Source of the DNA: Acidovorax sp.
Lineage (GTDB): Bacteria > Pseudomonadota > Gammaproteobacteria > Burkholderiales > Burkholderiaceae_C
DNA length: 38,312 bases
Reading direction: 5' to 3'
NCBI GenBank assembly: GCA_031277855.1
Contig: JAITLO010000030.1
Location: 1-38,312, forward strand
Every line of letters starts with the position of its first letter. Within the stretch, counting starts at the first letter, position 1. The notes below the pieces were generated by a model that was not told where the DNA came from, did not search any database, and was given only the letters and a program-made list of their open reading frames with translations. Shown piece by piece: positions 26,966 through 37,876 of the stretch. The position numbers and the translations under genes are program-made.

Positions 26966-27391
26966 GGGAGCAGTCTCCGGGAGTTTTGAAATCGCTACGT
27001 TGCTGCACAGCTGCCTGGTGGGCCGGGCTGTGCATGCCTTAATTCGGGGGGGCCTGCTATGGAATAGGTGAACAGGGGTGCGCGTTTTTATCAATCCCGA
27101 CACATAAGCGCAGTACGGAGAACCCTTAGAAACAGTGTGAAGGCGGCGCTGAATCAGTTGTTGATGTGGATTCAGCGATCCCCCTTCATGGCTGGGCCAT
27201 GGCCGAAGGTGGCTGGTGGATCGCATCTTTTCATCCATGCACCATGGGGCATGTTTCCCTGCTTGGCAATCGCGGGGGAGACGCAAATGTGCAGGTGGCG
27301 CATGTCGCTTGGCGACAGCGCGCAGCCCCTTGGCCTGCGTATCATCAGCGGCGGCCAGCAGGCCGCCTCTTTTTTCCAGATTGCAGCCGTC
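26966..27391. other. 426-base divergent intergenic region, pntA / EamA gene
   Basis: No convincing protein-coding gene is visible. It holds several inverted repeats: TGCACAG/CTGTGCA (27004-27034), CGCTGAATC (27147-27155) with GATTCAGCG (27169-27177), and TGTCGC/GCGACA (27303-27317). A strong terminator hairpin on the + strand ends at 27375. The density of perfect short stems on the EamA side suggests a structured RNA leader or a small RNA. I recognise no known riboswitch core. Confidence 0.55.
27350..27375 (+). terminator. Intrinsic terminator in the EamA leader (attenuator candidate)
   Basis: GGCGGCC (27350-27356), loop AGCA, GGCCGCC (27361-27367), then TC and six T residues. It ends 16 bases before the GTG assigned as the EamA start. 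GGCCTGC at 27332-27338 can instead pair with GCAGGCC at 27358-27364, which would break this hairpin. This gives the alternatives expected of terminator/antiterminator control. Confidence 0.7.
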
Positions 27392-28342
27392 GTGCCATCC
27401 CGTTCTTCTCTCTCCCCTGCGCAGGCCGATACCGGTGGGGCGCCTTCGGTTTTGCTGGCTCCGCGGCCCTTGTTGGGCATTGCCTTGTTGGTGCTGTCGA
27501 TGTGGGTGCTGTCCTGCCTGGACGCCAGCGGCAAATGGATGATGGGCGTGGGCATGCCGCTGCTGGTGCTGTCGTGGTTTCGCTACGCCGTGCACCTGGC
27601 CCTGGTGCTGGCCCTGGTATTGCCACAGCGCGGCCTGGCGGTGTTGCACAGCCGCTGTCCGCGCGCGCAGCTGGCGCGTGGCCTGTCCATGTTGTTGGCC
27701 ACGCTGTTGTTTTTCACCACGCTCAGCTATCTGCACCAGGCCGAGGCCACGGCCATCAATTTTCTGGCGCCGCTGCTGGTGCTGGCGCTGGCCCCCTGGC
27801 TGCTCAAGGAGCCGCCGCGCCTGTCGCGCTGGTTGGCCTGTGCCGTGGCCTTTGCGGGGGTGTTGCTCATCATCCGTCCTGGTGGCGGCCTGGACCCGCT
27901 GGGGGTGGTGTTCGGCCTGCTGACGGCCTGCTGCATTGCGGCCCAGTTCATCACCACGCGGCGGGTGGCCGCAGATGACGCTTTCACCTCGCTGGTCTGG
28001 AGCGGTGCCGTGGGCACGCTGGGCCTGAGCCTGGCCCTGCCTTTTGCCCTGCCCACGGCGCTGCCGCTGCTGCGCGCCCTGTCGCCGCTGGAGTGGGGGC
28101 TGCTGCTGTCCATGGGCTTGACCGGGGCCCTGGGCCATTTGCTGCAGATTGCTGCCTACCGCAACGCAGGGGCTTCCACGCTGGCGCCTTTTGTGTATTT
28201 GCAGATCATCAGCGCCACCACCGTGGGCTGGCTGTTCTGGGGCCATTTTCCCGATGCGCTGACCTGGCTGGGCATTGGCGTGATCTGCGCCAGCGGCGTT
28301 ACGGTGGGGCTGCTGGAGTGGTGGCGCAGCCAGCGCCGCTGA
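27392..28342 (+). CDS. EamA/RhaT-family (DMT) inner-membrane transporter
   Basis: 316 residues if translation starts at GTG 27392. About ten membrane helices form two EamA repeats: the first from [20 protein letters not shown], the second around [20 protein letters not shown] to the end ([18 protein letters not shown]). The family exports amino acids, nucleobases or other metabolites; the substrate is unknown. The start is uncertain: GTG 27392 lacks a good ribosome site, TTG 27452 has GGTGGGG upstream, and ATG 27302 would place the terminator hairpin inside the coding region. The gene ends 4 bases before the convergent sbcC stop. Confidence 0.85.
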   Translation: MPSRSSLSPAQADTGGAPSVLLAPRPLLGIALLVLSMWVLSCLDASGKWMMGVGMPLLVLSWFRYAVHLALVLALVLPQRGLAVLHSRCPRAQLARGLSMLLATLLFFTTLSYLHQAEATAINFLAPLLVLALAPWLLKEPPRLSRWLACAVAFAGVLLIIRPGGGLDPLGVVFGLLTACCIAAQFITTRRVAADDAFTSLVWSGAVGTLGLSLALPFALPTALPLLRALSPLEWGLLLSMGLTGALGHLLQIAAYRNAGASTLAPFVYLQIISATTVGWLFWGHFPDALTWLGIGVICASGVTVGLLEWWRSQRR

Positions 28343-28346
28343 GGGC

Positions 28347-31300
28347 TTAGATCACCAGCCGCGAGTGGCCTATGCCGCCGCCTTTTTCCACGCGGATCTG
28401 GGCGGGTATGCGTTCCTTGAGCGCTTCCACATGGCTGATGATGCCAATCATCTTGCCGCTGGCATTCAGCGCATCCAGTGCGGCCAGGGCCACTTCCAGG
28501 GTGTCGCCATCCAGGGTGCCAAAGCCTTCGTCCAGGAACAGCGAGTCGATAGAGGTCTTGTGGCTGACCAGGTCGGACAGGGCCAGCGCCAGGGCCAGGC
28601 TGACCAAAAAGGCCTCGCCGCCCGAGAGCGTGCGCGTGTCGCGTGCCACATCGCCCTGCCAGCGGTCCACGATGTCCAGCTCCAGCTCGCCCGTGGGCTT
28701 GCGGCGCAGCCCGTAGCGGCCGTGCAGGCGCTGCAGATGCTGGTTGGCCAGGTGCAGCAAATGGTCCAGCGTCAGCCCCTGGGCGAACCTGCGGAATTTG
28801 TCGCCCTGGGCCGAGCCAATCAGGGCATTCAAACGCTGCCACAGCTCGCTGTCCTGCTGCTGGGCGGCAATGCGTGCCAGCAGGTCTTGCTGACCCTGGC
28901 GCAAGCGTTCATCGTCTTGCAACCGGGCGCGGGCGGCGCCCAGCTGCTCGGCCTGGGCGGCGCGCTGGGCTTCCAAGGTGTCCAGCTGGGCCTGCAGCGC
29001 ATCGGGGGGTATATCGGTCAGTGCCTGGGCTTGCAGCTGGGCCTGCTGTGCATGGGCCTGCTCCAGCAAGGCCGTAGCACGCTGCAGGCCGGCGGCCAGT
29101 TGCTGCTGCAGCTGCTGCAAGCGGGTGCGCTCTGCCTCGGACAGACAGGCTTGCAAAAAGGCCTCTGCATCCGCAAAGGGGCTGGTGGCCAGGGCATGCT
29201 GCCAACTGGTCTGGGCCTGTGCGGCAGCATCTTGTGCGGCCGCCGTCGCAGTCTCGGTCTGTGTGATTCGGCCTTGCAACTGGGCCAGTTGCTGGGCCTG
29301 CTCGGTAATCGCCTGGGCGCAGTCGGCCAGTGTGGCAGGCAGTGATGCGGGGGATGCAGCGCTGCCGGGCGCAAAAGCCGCGCTGTGCTGCTGCCATTGC
29401 GCGGCTTGTTGCTCGGCCAGCGCGCAAGCCTGCTGCTGCAGCGCCAGTTGGGGTGCCAGCGCTTGCAGTGCCTGTACGCTGGCCTGCCAGCGCTGCCATT
29501 CCTGTTGGCGCTCCTCCAACCAGGCCGGCGTGGCAGTGGGCTCGGGCAGGGCGTGGCCGCTGCCTTTCAGGCTGGCCTCCAGCTGCGTGAGCAGCTCGGC
29601 CAGCGCTGTGGCCTGCTGCTGCATTTCCTGCTGATGGTGCTGGCTGCGTGCCTGCAGCTCGCCCTGGCTTTGCAGCAGGCGCTGGTGCTGGTGCTCGGCC
29701 GCTTGCAGTGCCTGGCTGGCCTGGTGCTGGGCCGTGGTGGCTGCTTGCACGGCGTGTTCGCCGTCCTCGGCTTGCTGCAGCGCGGTTTGCACCTCGGCCT
29801 GGCTGACCTGGGCTAGCTGCAGCGCCTGCTCCAGCGGCTCGGGGCGCTGCCAGTCCAGATCGGCCGGCTGCAGGGCCTGCCATTGTTGCGCGCTGTCTGC
29901 GTGGGCGCTTTGCAGCAGTTGGTGTTGCTCCTGCAGCCCGGTCTGGCGCTGCTGTGCGGCGGCCAGGGTGGATCTGTCGTTTTCTCCCTGCTCCTTCAAC
30001 TGCTCCAGTGCAGCCTCTGCGGCTTGCAGCGCGGCCTCGGTGGCCGAGACATCCAGGGCCTGGTAGGCGGCAATGGCGGGGTGTTCCAGCGCGCCGCACA
30101 GCGGGCAGGCCTGGCCGGGCTGCAGGGCCTGGCGATGGGCCTCCAGGCTTTGGATGCGCTGCTCCTGCTGAAGCAGCTGGCGCTTGTCGTTGACCACGGA
30201 GCGCTGGGCGCTGTAGCGCTGGCGCAGGGTTTCCAGCGCGGTTTGCTGTTGGGTGATGGCGGTGGTGCCAGCCTCCAGGGCGGTCACCAGCTGCAGCTGC
30301 TGCAGGGCCTGTTCACGCCGGGTGGTGGCCAGCTCGCACAGCTGCTGGTGGCGTGCCACATCGGCCTGCGCGCTGTGCCAGCGCTGGCGCAAGGCGGCCA
30401 GAGATGCGTCGCCGCTGTGCCGTGCCAGCAGGGTGTGCTGTGCAGCCTGGGCGTCTTGCAAGGTCTGCTCGGCCCTTTTCTGGGCCAGGGTGGCGGCTTG
30501 CAGCTGTTGCTGTTGGGCGTTGAGGTCTGCTTGCAGCTGTGCGGCATGCTGGGCCTGCTTTTGGGCAGCGGCTTGCTGCTCGCCCAGGTGCTGCTGCAAC
30601 TGCTGGCGCTGCTGCAGCTGGGCGCGCCAGCTGCCCAGTTGTTCGCCCAGCAGGCCGTGGGCGGCATGTTCTTGCTGGTAAGTCTGGTGCTGGCGGATAT
30701 CGGTTTGCAGTGCATTCAGCTGCTGTTGGGCCTGAGCCGCATCGGCCCGGGCCAGCTGCGCCGCATGGTGATGCAAACTGGCCTGTAGCGCTTGTGTGGA
30801 GCGCTGTGTGTGCTGCAGATTTTGCAGTTCGTCCTGCAGCTTGGTCTGGGCTGTCTGGCGTTGTTGCCAGCTGCTGTGCAGCGGTTGCAGGCCTTGGGCG
30901 GGGGCATCCAGTGCCAGGCGTTGCAGCGCGGCCTGGGCATCGTCCTGGGCCTGGCGGGCCTGCTGTTCGGCCTGGGTGGCTTGTTCCACGGCCTGGGTGG
31001 CCTGGGTGCATTGCTGCAGCCACTGCCACTGGGCCTGGGCCTGGCGGTAGGCGTCCTGGGTGCTGGCCTGCGCCTGCTGCAGCTGCTGGCTGCTGGCCTC
31101 CAGGGCGGCGCGGGCCTCGGCGTCCAGCAGCTGCACACCGTCGGCCTGGGCCTGGGCATGTTCCAGTGCCTGGCGGGCATCGCGGGCGCGCTCGAACACG
31201 GTTTGCGAAATCTGGCCGTAAATCTCGGTGCCGGTGAGCTCTTCCAGCAGCTCGGCGCGGTCATTGGCGCTGGCGTTCAGGAAGGCGGCAAAGCCGCCCT

Positions 31301-31763
31301 GGGCCAGCAGCATGGACTTGGTAAAGCGCGCAAAGTCCAGGCCGGTGAGGGTGGCAATGCGCTCCCGCTTGTCGCGGCTGTGGGTGGCGAGAATGGCGCC
31401 GTCGCTGACGCGCGCCAGCTCCACCTGCGGGTCTAGCAAATTGCCGTCGGCCTTGTTGCGGGCGCGGCGCTGGCTCCAGAAGGCGCGGTAGGCCACGCCC
31501 TGGACCTCGAATTCCACCTCGGCCAGGCAGTCGGCCGCATGGCGGGTCATCAGCTCGTTGCTGTTTTTGCTCAGGGTGGAAAGCCTGGGCGTCTGGTGGT
31601 AGAGCGCCAGGCAGATGGCGTCCAGCAGCGTGGACTTGCCGGCGCCCGTGGGGCCGGTGATGGCAAACAGGCCGTTGTCGGCCAGCGGGCCTGTGCTGAA
31701 GTCCACCGCCCACTCCCCGGCCAGCGAGTTCAGGTTTTTCAGGCGCAATCGCAGAATCTTCAT
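28347..31763 (-). CDS. sbcC: Exonuclease SbcCD subunit C (SMC-like ATPase)
   Basis: 1138 residues. Walker [10 protein letters not shown] lies near residue 37. Two very long alanine/glutamine-rich coiled coils flank a zinc hook with CPLC (Cys553 and Cys556), and the C-terminal lobe carries [18 protein letters not shown] and Walker [12 protein letters not shown]. With SbcD it forms the Mre11/Rad50-type nuclease that opens hairpins and processes double-strand ends. The ATG overlaps the sbcD stop by 4 bases, so expression is coupled. Length is slightly above the E. coli protein. The coils are unusually rich in Q and A, as seen in high-GC Burkholderiales. Confidence 0.96.
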   Translation of the reverse strand: MKILRLRLKNLNSLAGEWAVDFSTGPLADNGLFAITGPTGAGKSTLLDAICLALYHQTPRLSTLSKNSNELMTRHAADCLAEVEFEVQGVAYRAFWSQRRARNKADGNLLDPQVELARVSDGAILATHSRDKRERIATLTGLDFARFTKSMLLAQGGFAAFLNASANDRAELLEELTGTEIYGQISQTVFERARDARQALEHAQAQADGVQLLDAEARAALEASSQQLQQAQASTQDAYRQAQAQWQWLQQCTQATQAVEQATQAEQQARQAQDDAQAALQRLALDAPAQGLQPLHSSWQQRQTAQTKLQDELQNLQHTQRSTQALQASLHHHAAQLARADAAQAQQQLNALQTDIRQHQTYQQEHAAHGLLGEQLGSWRAQLQQRQQLQQHLGEQQAAAQKQAQHAAQLQADLNAQQQQLQAATLAQKRAEQTLQDAQAAQHTLLARHSGDASLAALRQRWHSAQADVARHQQLCELATTRREQALQQLQLVTALEAGTTAITQQQTALETLRQRYSAQRSVVNDKRQLLQQEQRIQSLEAHRQALQPGQACPLCGALEHPAIAAYQALDVSATEAALQAAEAALEQLKEQGENDRSTLAAAQQRQTGLQEQHQLLQSAHADSAQQWQALQPADLDWQRPEPLEQALQLAQVSQAEVQTALQQAEDGEHAVQAATTAQHQASQALQAAEHQHQRLLQSQGELQARSQHHQQEMQQQATALAELLTQLEASLKGSGHALPEPTATPAWLEERQQEWQRWQASVQALQALAPQLALQQQACALAEQQAAQWQQHSAAFAPGSAASPASLPATLADCAQAITEQAQQLAQLQGRITQTETATAAAQDAAAQAQTSWQHALATSPFADAEAFLQACLSEAERTRLQQLQQQLAAGLQRATALLEQAHAQQAQLQAQALTDIPPDALQAQLDTLEAQRAAQAEQLGAARARLQDDERLRQGQQDLLARIAAQQQDSELWQRLNALIGSAQGDKFRRFAQGLTLDHLLHLANQHLQRLHGRYGLRRKPTGELELDIVDRWQGDVARDTRTLSGGEAFLVSLALALALSDLVSHKTSIDSLFLDEGFGTLDGDTLEVALAALDALNASGKMIGIISHVEALKERIPAQIRVEKGGGIGHSRLVI

Positions 31764-33022
31764 GCCGCATCCTCCGGGTGATGCAGTGCATGCAGCACGG
31801 TGCGGTAGCGATCGTTCAAGGCCTGCTGTAGCGGGGCTTCCAACTGCTCCTGCTCCAGGCGGCGGGCAAACACCTCCAGCGGGCCCAGCTCTTGCAGCGA
31901 GATGCCGGCATCGGCCTCCAGCTGCGGGGCGGTGCTGCCGCGCTGGCGTTTGATGCGCAGCACGTCCAGCGGCAGGCCCTGGGTCATGGCGTTCAGGCGG
32001 GCGGCAAGGTCGGGCAGGTAGTCGTCTTGCTCCACGGTGATCTCCAGCCAGGCCGGGCAGTCTGCGCTGGCCTGGGCGGCGGCTTCTTGCAAGATGGCGG
32101 GCAGGCTCTCCAGCGTGCCGCGCAGGTTGAGCAGGGGCTGAAAGCGTGGCACGGGCAGCGCCGTGACGGCTTGCAGCCCCTGCGCATTCACATCCACCAG
32201 CAGCACCTGCTTGGTCTGGCGTGCCTCGTCAAAGCCCAGGGCAATGGGCGAGCCGCTGTAGCGTATATGTTCCAGCCCGCCGACTTTCTGCGGCTGGTGG
32301 ATATGGCCCAGCGCAATGTAGTCGGCAGCGGGGAAGGCATTGGTGGGAAAGGCTTCCAGCGCGCCCACATAGATTTCGCGCACCGATTCGTTGCTGCTGG
32401 CGCCCACCGTGGTCAGGTGGCCGGTGGCAAGGATGGGCAGGCGCTGGCCCGTGGACTGCTCCAGCTCCGCCTGGCGCGCCTGTGCGGCGGCATAGACCTG
32501 GGCATAGGTGTGCTGTATGGCGGTTTGCAGGGCCTGCTGCTTGTCCTCGGCACTTTGGCCGGCCTGGCTTTGCAGCACATCACGCGGGCGAATAAAGGGC
32601 AGGGCGCAGACGATGCAGCCTGGCGTGCCGTCAGCAGTGCCTGCATCGTCTGCAGGACGGCGCTGCGGCAGCAGCACCACATGTTGTTCGGCTGTGCCGG
32701 TGCTGGCAATCACCGTGGTGTGCAAATGCCGCAGCAGCGGCAGGTTCTCACTCAGCATGCTGACCGAGTCATGGTTGCCACCCAGCAGCAGCAAGGCCAC
32801 GCCGGCGCCATGCAGCCGGGCGATGAGCTGGTGGTAGAGCTCGCGCGCATAGCTGGGCGGGGCACCGGTGTCGAAGATATCGCCGGCAATCAGCACCGCA
32901 TCCACGGCATGCAGCTGCACTTGCTCCAGCAGCCAGTCAATCAGCGCCGCATGCTCGCGCTGGCGGCTGCGGCCCATGAAGTGCTGGCCCAGATGCCAGT
33001 CGGAGGTGTGAAGAATGCGCAT
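31760..33022 (-). CDS. sbcD: Exonuclease SbcCD subunit D (nuclease)
   Basis: 420 residues of the Mre11-type metallophosphoesterase. Metal-binding motifs appear in order: TSDWHLG (7-13), GDIFDTG, GGNHDS, TGHLTT and LGHIHQPQ. The C-terminal part is the family's capping domain. It provides the Mn2+-dependent endo/exonuclease activity of the SbcCD complex. It is the first gene of sbcDC, overlapping sbcC by 4 bases. The upstream gap to the deacetylase gene is only 59 bases and contains that gene's terminator-like hairpin, so the sbcD promoter must lie there or further upstream. Confidence 0.96.
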   Translation of the reverse strand: MRILHTSDWHLGQHFMGRSRQREHAALIDWLLEQVQLHAVDAVLIAGDIFDTGAPPSYARELYHQLIARLHGAGVALLLLGGNHDSVSMLSENLPLLRHLHTTVIASTGTAEQHVVLLPQRRPADDAGTADGTPGCIVCALPFIRPRDVLQSQAGQSAEDKQQALQTAIQHTYAQVYAAAQARQAELEQSTGQRLPILATGHLTTVGASSNESVREIYVGALEAFPTNAFPAADYIALGHIHQPQKVGGLEHIRYSGSPIALGFDEARQTKQVLLVDVNAQGLQAVTALPVPRFQPLLNLRGTLESLPAILQEAAAQASADCPAWLEITVEQDDYLPDLAARLNAMTQGLPLDVLRIKRQRGSTAPQLEADAGISLQELGPLEVFARRLEQEQLEAPLQQALNDRYRTVLHALHHPEDAA

Positions 33023-33032
33023 GCGGGGTGAT

Positions 33033-33068
33033 AAAAAAAGGGGTGCCCATGGGGTCGAATCCCCATGG
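33033..33068 (-). terminator. Terminator-like hairpin after the deacetylase gene
   Basis: On the minus strand CCATGGGG/CCCCATGG (33061-33068 with 33047-33054) is followed, after a few bases, by a run of seven T (complement of 33033-33039). An alternative pairing with the GGGG at 33040-33043 brings the stem next to the T run. It fits termination of the beta-lactamase/deacetylase transcript before sbcD. Confidence 0.6.
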
Positions 33069-33081
33069 TAGGGGTAGAGGG

Positions 33082-34011
33082 TCAGGGTTTGAGGCTGTCC
33101 GGCAGCAAACCCTGGGCCTGTAGCAGGGGACGCTCGTAGACATCGTCTTCCGCGGGGTAGCGCAGGCCGGGGCGTTGCTGCAGCTGGGCATGGGCCCAGA
33201 CCACGCTTTCTCCGGCGGGCAGGGTGTTGACCGGCTCCGTGTACAGCGGGTCCTGAAAAGCCTCACTGGGGGAGACAAAGCGCCAGCCCTGGGCGACAAA
33301 GGCTGCAATCAGCTCGGGCAGGGCAGCGGCATTCAGGCCATTGGTGTGCAGCAGCATCACATGAGCCGGGCTGCGGCCCAGCACCTGGCGTGCCAGGCCG
33401 TCGTAGTAGGCAGCACGGTCCAGCATATGCCGGATGTAGGCGGCCTTCACCCGCTGGGCCTGTTCGGGGCGGCCCTGGGCCAGCCAGGCTGCATACACCT
33501 GGTTGTAGTACCAGTCGCTGGCGTCTATGGAGACGGGGGCTGCGCGGTAGCCGGCCGACTGCATCCAGCGGCGCAGGCCGTCGCGCTTTTCCAGCGTGTC
33601 ACCTTCCTTCAGATAGGGAAAGCGCAGCATGGGTGTCCACTGCGGCATGGTGCGCAGGCTGGCCTCGGCCAGCTCCACATCAGCGATGAAATCCTGCAGC
33701 GACAGCGCAGGATCGGCCAGGCTGCGGTGGCTGGCCGTGTGGTTGCCCACGGCATGGCCTTGCAGCCCCCAGTTGCGTACCAGCGCCAGGCCGGCGTCGC
33801 CACCGGTACGGGCCAGCGAGGGAAACACCATGGCCTTGATACTGGCCTGCCCCAAGCCCTCCAGCAACTGCTGGTTCCACTGTGCGGCTTGGGGCGTTTT
33901 GTCCGGGTTGAGTCCGTCGTCAAAGGTCAGGCTCAAGGTCTGGGCCATGGCCAGCGATGTGCTGAGCGACAGCAGCAGTGCAGCCAGGCGGCCGGAAAGT
34001 CGTTGCATCAT
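33082..34011 (-). CDS. Polysaccharide deacetylase (CE4-like), exported
   Basis: 309 residues from the ATG at 34011, chosen over an upstream GTG (34032) because GGAGGG precedes it and it gives a clean signal peptide ending at AMAQ. NodB-domain motifs: TFDDG (Asp31/Asp32), NHTASH (His91, His95, metal ligands) and RFPY (130-133). The family removes N-acetyl groups from peptidoglycan, chitin-like or exopolysaccharide sugars; here it would act in the periplasm. The start codon overlaps the beta-lactamase stop as ATGA, with its ribosome site inside the beta-lactamase gene, so the two are translationally coupled. This hints at a cell-wall-linked role, but the substrate is not determined. Confidence 0.88.
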   Translation of the reverse strand: MMQRLSGRLAALLLSLSTSLAMAQTLSLTFDDGLNPDKTPQAAQWNQQLLEGLGQASIKAMVFPSLARTGGDAGLALVRNWGLQGHAVGNHTASHRSLADPALSLQDFIADVELAEASLRTMPQWTPMLRFPYLKEGDTLEKRDGLRRWMQSAGYRAAPVSIDASDWYYNQVYAAWLAQGRPEQAQRVKAAYIRHMLDRAAYYDGLARQVLGRSPAHVMLLHTNGLNAAALPELIAAFVAQGWRFVSPSEAFQDPLYTEPVNTLPAGESVVWAHAQLQQRPGLRYPAEDDVYERPLLQAQGLLPDSLKP

Positions 34012-34829
34012 TTGCAGCCCTCCGATATGCACTGTGCCGCCGTGGGCAACAAGGCCAACAGTTCATCGCGTGCCCGCAGGCCGGCATTGGGCTTTTGCGC
34101 CTGCACATCCTGGATCAGCCTTGCAAACACCAGGGTGCGCTCCCCCTGGGTGGCCCAGCCCACATACCAGCCATAGGCCTGGCTGGCGTCGTAGTGGTTA
34201 TCGCTGCCTGGCGAGCCGGTGCCGGTTTTGCCGTACACGGTCCAGTGATCCACGAGCGAGGGGTATCGGGTGAGGCGCGCCGTCATGTCGATGGCATGGG
34301 CATTCACTGGCAACTCACCGCGCAGCATTCTGCGAACAAAGGCGATTTGTTCTTCGGCGGAAATACGCAAAGAGGACATGACCCACACGCCGTTGTGGCC
34401 GGGGTCGGCGACCGGCACGGCAGAGACATCCATATTGCCGTACTGAAAGCCCTGAACATACTGCGCAAAGCGCTGCTGTCCCAGGCGCTTGACCACCTGC
34501 TGTGAGTACCAGAAGACCGAGTCTTTCATCCACACGGCGGGCGTGATGTCGCGCCGCCAGGCTTCGCCACCCCAATCCGGGTATCCCGGCTGGTACGGCA
34601 GTGCCGGCTGTGCACTGTCTTGCAGCACGCCTGCGTCGTAGCCCATCAGGCTGATTGCCAGCTTGAAGCTGGAGGAGGGCGTCACGCGCTCGGCACAGGC
34701 AGGGCCGCGCTGCAGCAGGGGCTTGCCGCTGTTGGCATCGGCAATGATGGTGCACAGCTCACGCGCGCTGGTGCTGAGCGATACAAAAGTGACCGCGGTG
34801 GCCGCGAACAGGGTGAAGCATCTGCGCAT
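34008..34829 (-). CDS. Class D (OXA-type) beta-lactamase
   Basis: 273 residues with a signal peptide ending near TSA (20-22). Class D landmarks: SSFK (Ser53 nucleophile, Lys56), YGN (130-132), W149 with SSLRIS, and KTG (201-203). The second motif reads S104-V-F where most OXA enzymes have S-x-V, so the valine near the carboxylated lysine may be replaced by phenylalanine. It probably hydrolyses penicillins in the periplasm; spectrum cannot be predicted. The start at ATG 34829 fits the signal peptide; an open extension upstream is not signal-like. It is chromosomal in context, with no integron or IS beside it, and is coupled to the deacetylase downstream. Confidence 0.9.
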   Translation of the reverse strand: MRRCFTLFAATAVTFVSLSTSARELCTIIADANSGKPLLQRGPACAERVTPSSSFKLAISLMGYDAGVLQDSAQPALPYQPGYPDWGGEAWRRDITPAVWMKDSVFWYSQQVVKRLGQQRFAQYVQGFQYGNMDVSAVPVADPGHNGVWVMSSLRISAEEQIAFVRRMLRGELPVNAHAIDMTARLTRYPSLVDHWTVYGKTGTGSPGSDNHYDASQAYGWYVGWATQGERTLVFARLIQDVQAQKPNAGLRARDELLALLPTAAQCISEGCK

Positions 34830-34945
34830 TGACAGTTCTCTGGGGTGGCGAGCGGACGATGATAAAGCCGTGGTCGGCGCTGACAGGCCATGCACAAGCT
34901 GCTGCTGTGGCGTGGCGGCGGTGGGGCAGTCACTGCGGCACAGGC

Positions 34946-34971
34946 AAAAAAATCCCGCCAATCTGGCGGGA
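34946..34971 (-). terminator. Intrinsic terminator of the ABC exporter gene
   Basis: On the minus strand an 8-bp stem TCCCGCCA/TGGCGGGA (34964-34971 and 34953-34960, 3-nt loop) runs into seven T (complement of 34946-34952). It lies about 115 bases after the exporter stop and upstream of the beta-lactamase start. Confidence 0.85.
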
Positions 34972-35028
34972 GGGTGGTGCATTGGTGCTCTTGAAAAAGA
35001 AGCTGCATCAGCTTATGGGTAAAGCGTT

Positions 35029-35058
35029 GGCAGGCGATTTCTTTCGAAAACGCCTGCC
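35029..35058. other. Stem-loop just after the ABC exporter gene
   Basis: GGCAGGCG (35029-35036) pairs with CGCCTGCC (35051-35058); TTTC/GAAA extends the stem inside after one mismatch. No T tract follows. It may protect the mRNA 3' end ahead of the true terminator. Confidence 0.45.
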
Positions 35059-35086
35059 CCCGGGTTGCGGACCGGGGACAGGACTC

Positions 35087-36931
<1,845 letters not shown>

Positions 36932-36977
36932 GATGCAGAACTCCTTGGCCTGGTGATGGTAGAGGCAGTACATGAAG

Positions 36978-37042
36978 GGCGGTTGCGCCCCGCAGATGCC
37001 CGGGCAGGCGCAGGGGATTCGCGCCCATGGCCTGCAACCGCC
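36978..37042. repeat. 9-bp inverted repeat in a divergent promoter region
   Basis: GGCGGTTGC (36978-36986) and GCAACCGCC (37034-37042) flank a GC-rich 47-base interior with further short complementary stretches. It lies between the exporter and DUF3617 genes. It could be a structured leader or a regulator site; GC-rich DNA makes chance plausible. Confidence 0.3.
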
Positions 37043-37150
37043 GTCGCTTGGTGCACAAGGCGCGCAGCACTGCCTGCTGTCTATACTGCGCCCGCGTCGC
37101 TCCAACTGGGTGGAGCAGGCAGCGTTTGCAACAGGAAAGCAGGTGATGGT

Positions 37151-37651
37151 GTGGGAGCAATAAGACAGCACAAGCCACAGCGGTGGCTGGCATGGGGAGT
37201 CGGCTTGGGATGCTGGGCGCTGGCCTCGCAGGCTCAAGTGCAGACAGCCCCCGGTGAGACTGGGGCTGTCACCCAGATCCAGGTGCTGCAGGACATTCCT
37301 TCCGGGCAGTGGGAGCTGCGCAGCCGTACAGAGCCGGCCTCATCCGACAACACGGTGGAGCAGGGCTGTATCTCCCCGCAGGCCATTGCCCGTGATTTGC
37401 AAGAACTGGTGGAGATGGTCCAGGCCGGGCAGCTGTGCAGCGTGCAACTGCCCGTGAACACGGCCACCGAAGGGACGCTGGAGCTGCGCTGCCAGCGCGA
37501 CGGCAAGGAATTTGTGCCGGCAGTGATGCGCTTCACCCGCCCCGCCAAGGACCGCATGCATGCCGAATCTCAGCTGCAGATGGGCGCTGCAGGTCCGCGC
37601 ATGCTGCTGGTGCAGGAGTACCGTTATTTGGGGGCGTGTAATCCCCCCTGA
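37151..37651 (+). CDS. DUF3617-type secreted protein
   Basis: 166 residues from GTG 37151, giving a signal peptide (RWLAWGVGLGCWALASQAQ). The mature part has the DUF3617 pattern: GQWELRSRTE near the start, cysteines at CISPQA, LCSVQL and LRCQRDG that could form disulfides, and the terminal RYLGAC. The family is periplasmic and of unknown function; it is common in Burkholderiales. It stands alone, divergent from the ABC exporter. The start is uncertain because the frame remains open upstream to 36953 without a plausible signal peptide. Confidence 0.75.
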   Translation: MGAIRQHKPQRWLAWGVGLGCWALASQAQVQTAPGETGAVTQIQVLQDIPSGQWELRSRTEPASSDNTVEQGCISPQAIARDLQELVEMVQAGQLCSVQLPVNTATEGTLELRCQRDGKEFVPAVMRFTRPAKDRMHAESQLQMGAAGPRMLLVQEYRYLGACNPP

Positions 37652-37735
37652 GTCGCCTGCGGCGCCTTCCCCCCAGGGGGACGGCAGCCTTTGCTGCGGG
37701 GCGGCGCCGCCGGCGTAGGCCCTTGCTGGCTGCCA
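37652..37735. repeat. GC-rich extragenic repeat of Comamonadaceae type
   Basis: Directly after the DUF3617 stop lies GAGTCGCCTGCGGCG, then a CCCCCC-AGGGGGACGGC core and a GCTGCGGGGCGGC stretch. From memory, near-identical blocks (CGCC..TTCCCCC..GGGGGACGG) follow many genes in Acidovorax, Delftia and Comamonas. It forms several hairpins. Assignment rests on recollection, with no search. Confidence 0.5.
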
Positions 37736-37876
37736 CTGACGCGGATATCGCCGGTTTTGCGTGTCTGGGGTCTGCATTAGCTCTTGCCGCATCACAGTAT
37801 TTCCCATGGGCACTGTGTGCAGCTTCCATGGGGCAGACCACTTTGGCAGAGGCGGCGTGCGGTTGTTTTGAGGGGC

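Noticed and set aside
26966..27391. Known riboswitch (guanidine, TPP, FMN, SAM, fluoride, glycine) before the EamA gene
   Set aside because: None of the conserved core sequences I know could be found by eye. Only the terminator/antiterminator geometry is supported.
26966..28246. N-terminal extension of pntA over the divergent exporter gene
   Set aside because: The extension is low-complexity and lies antisense to a clear EamA protein. PntA homology begins just after the ATG at 26965.
30800..31440. Plus-strand reading frames opposite sbcC rich in L and G
   Set aside because: They are mirror images of the Q/A-rich coiled coil of SbcC (CAG/GCC codons read as CTG/GGC), with no start signals.
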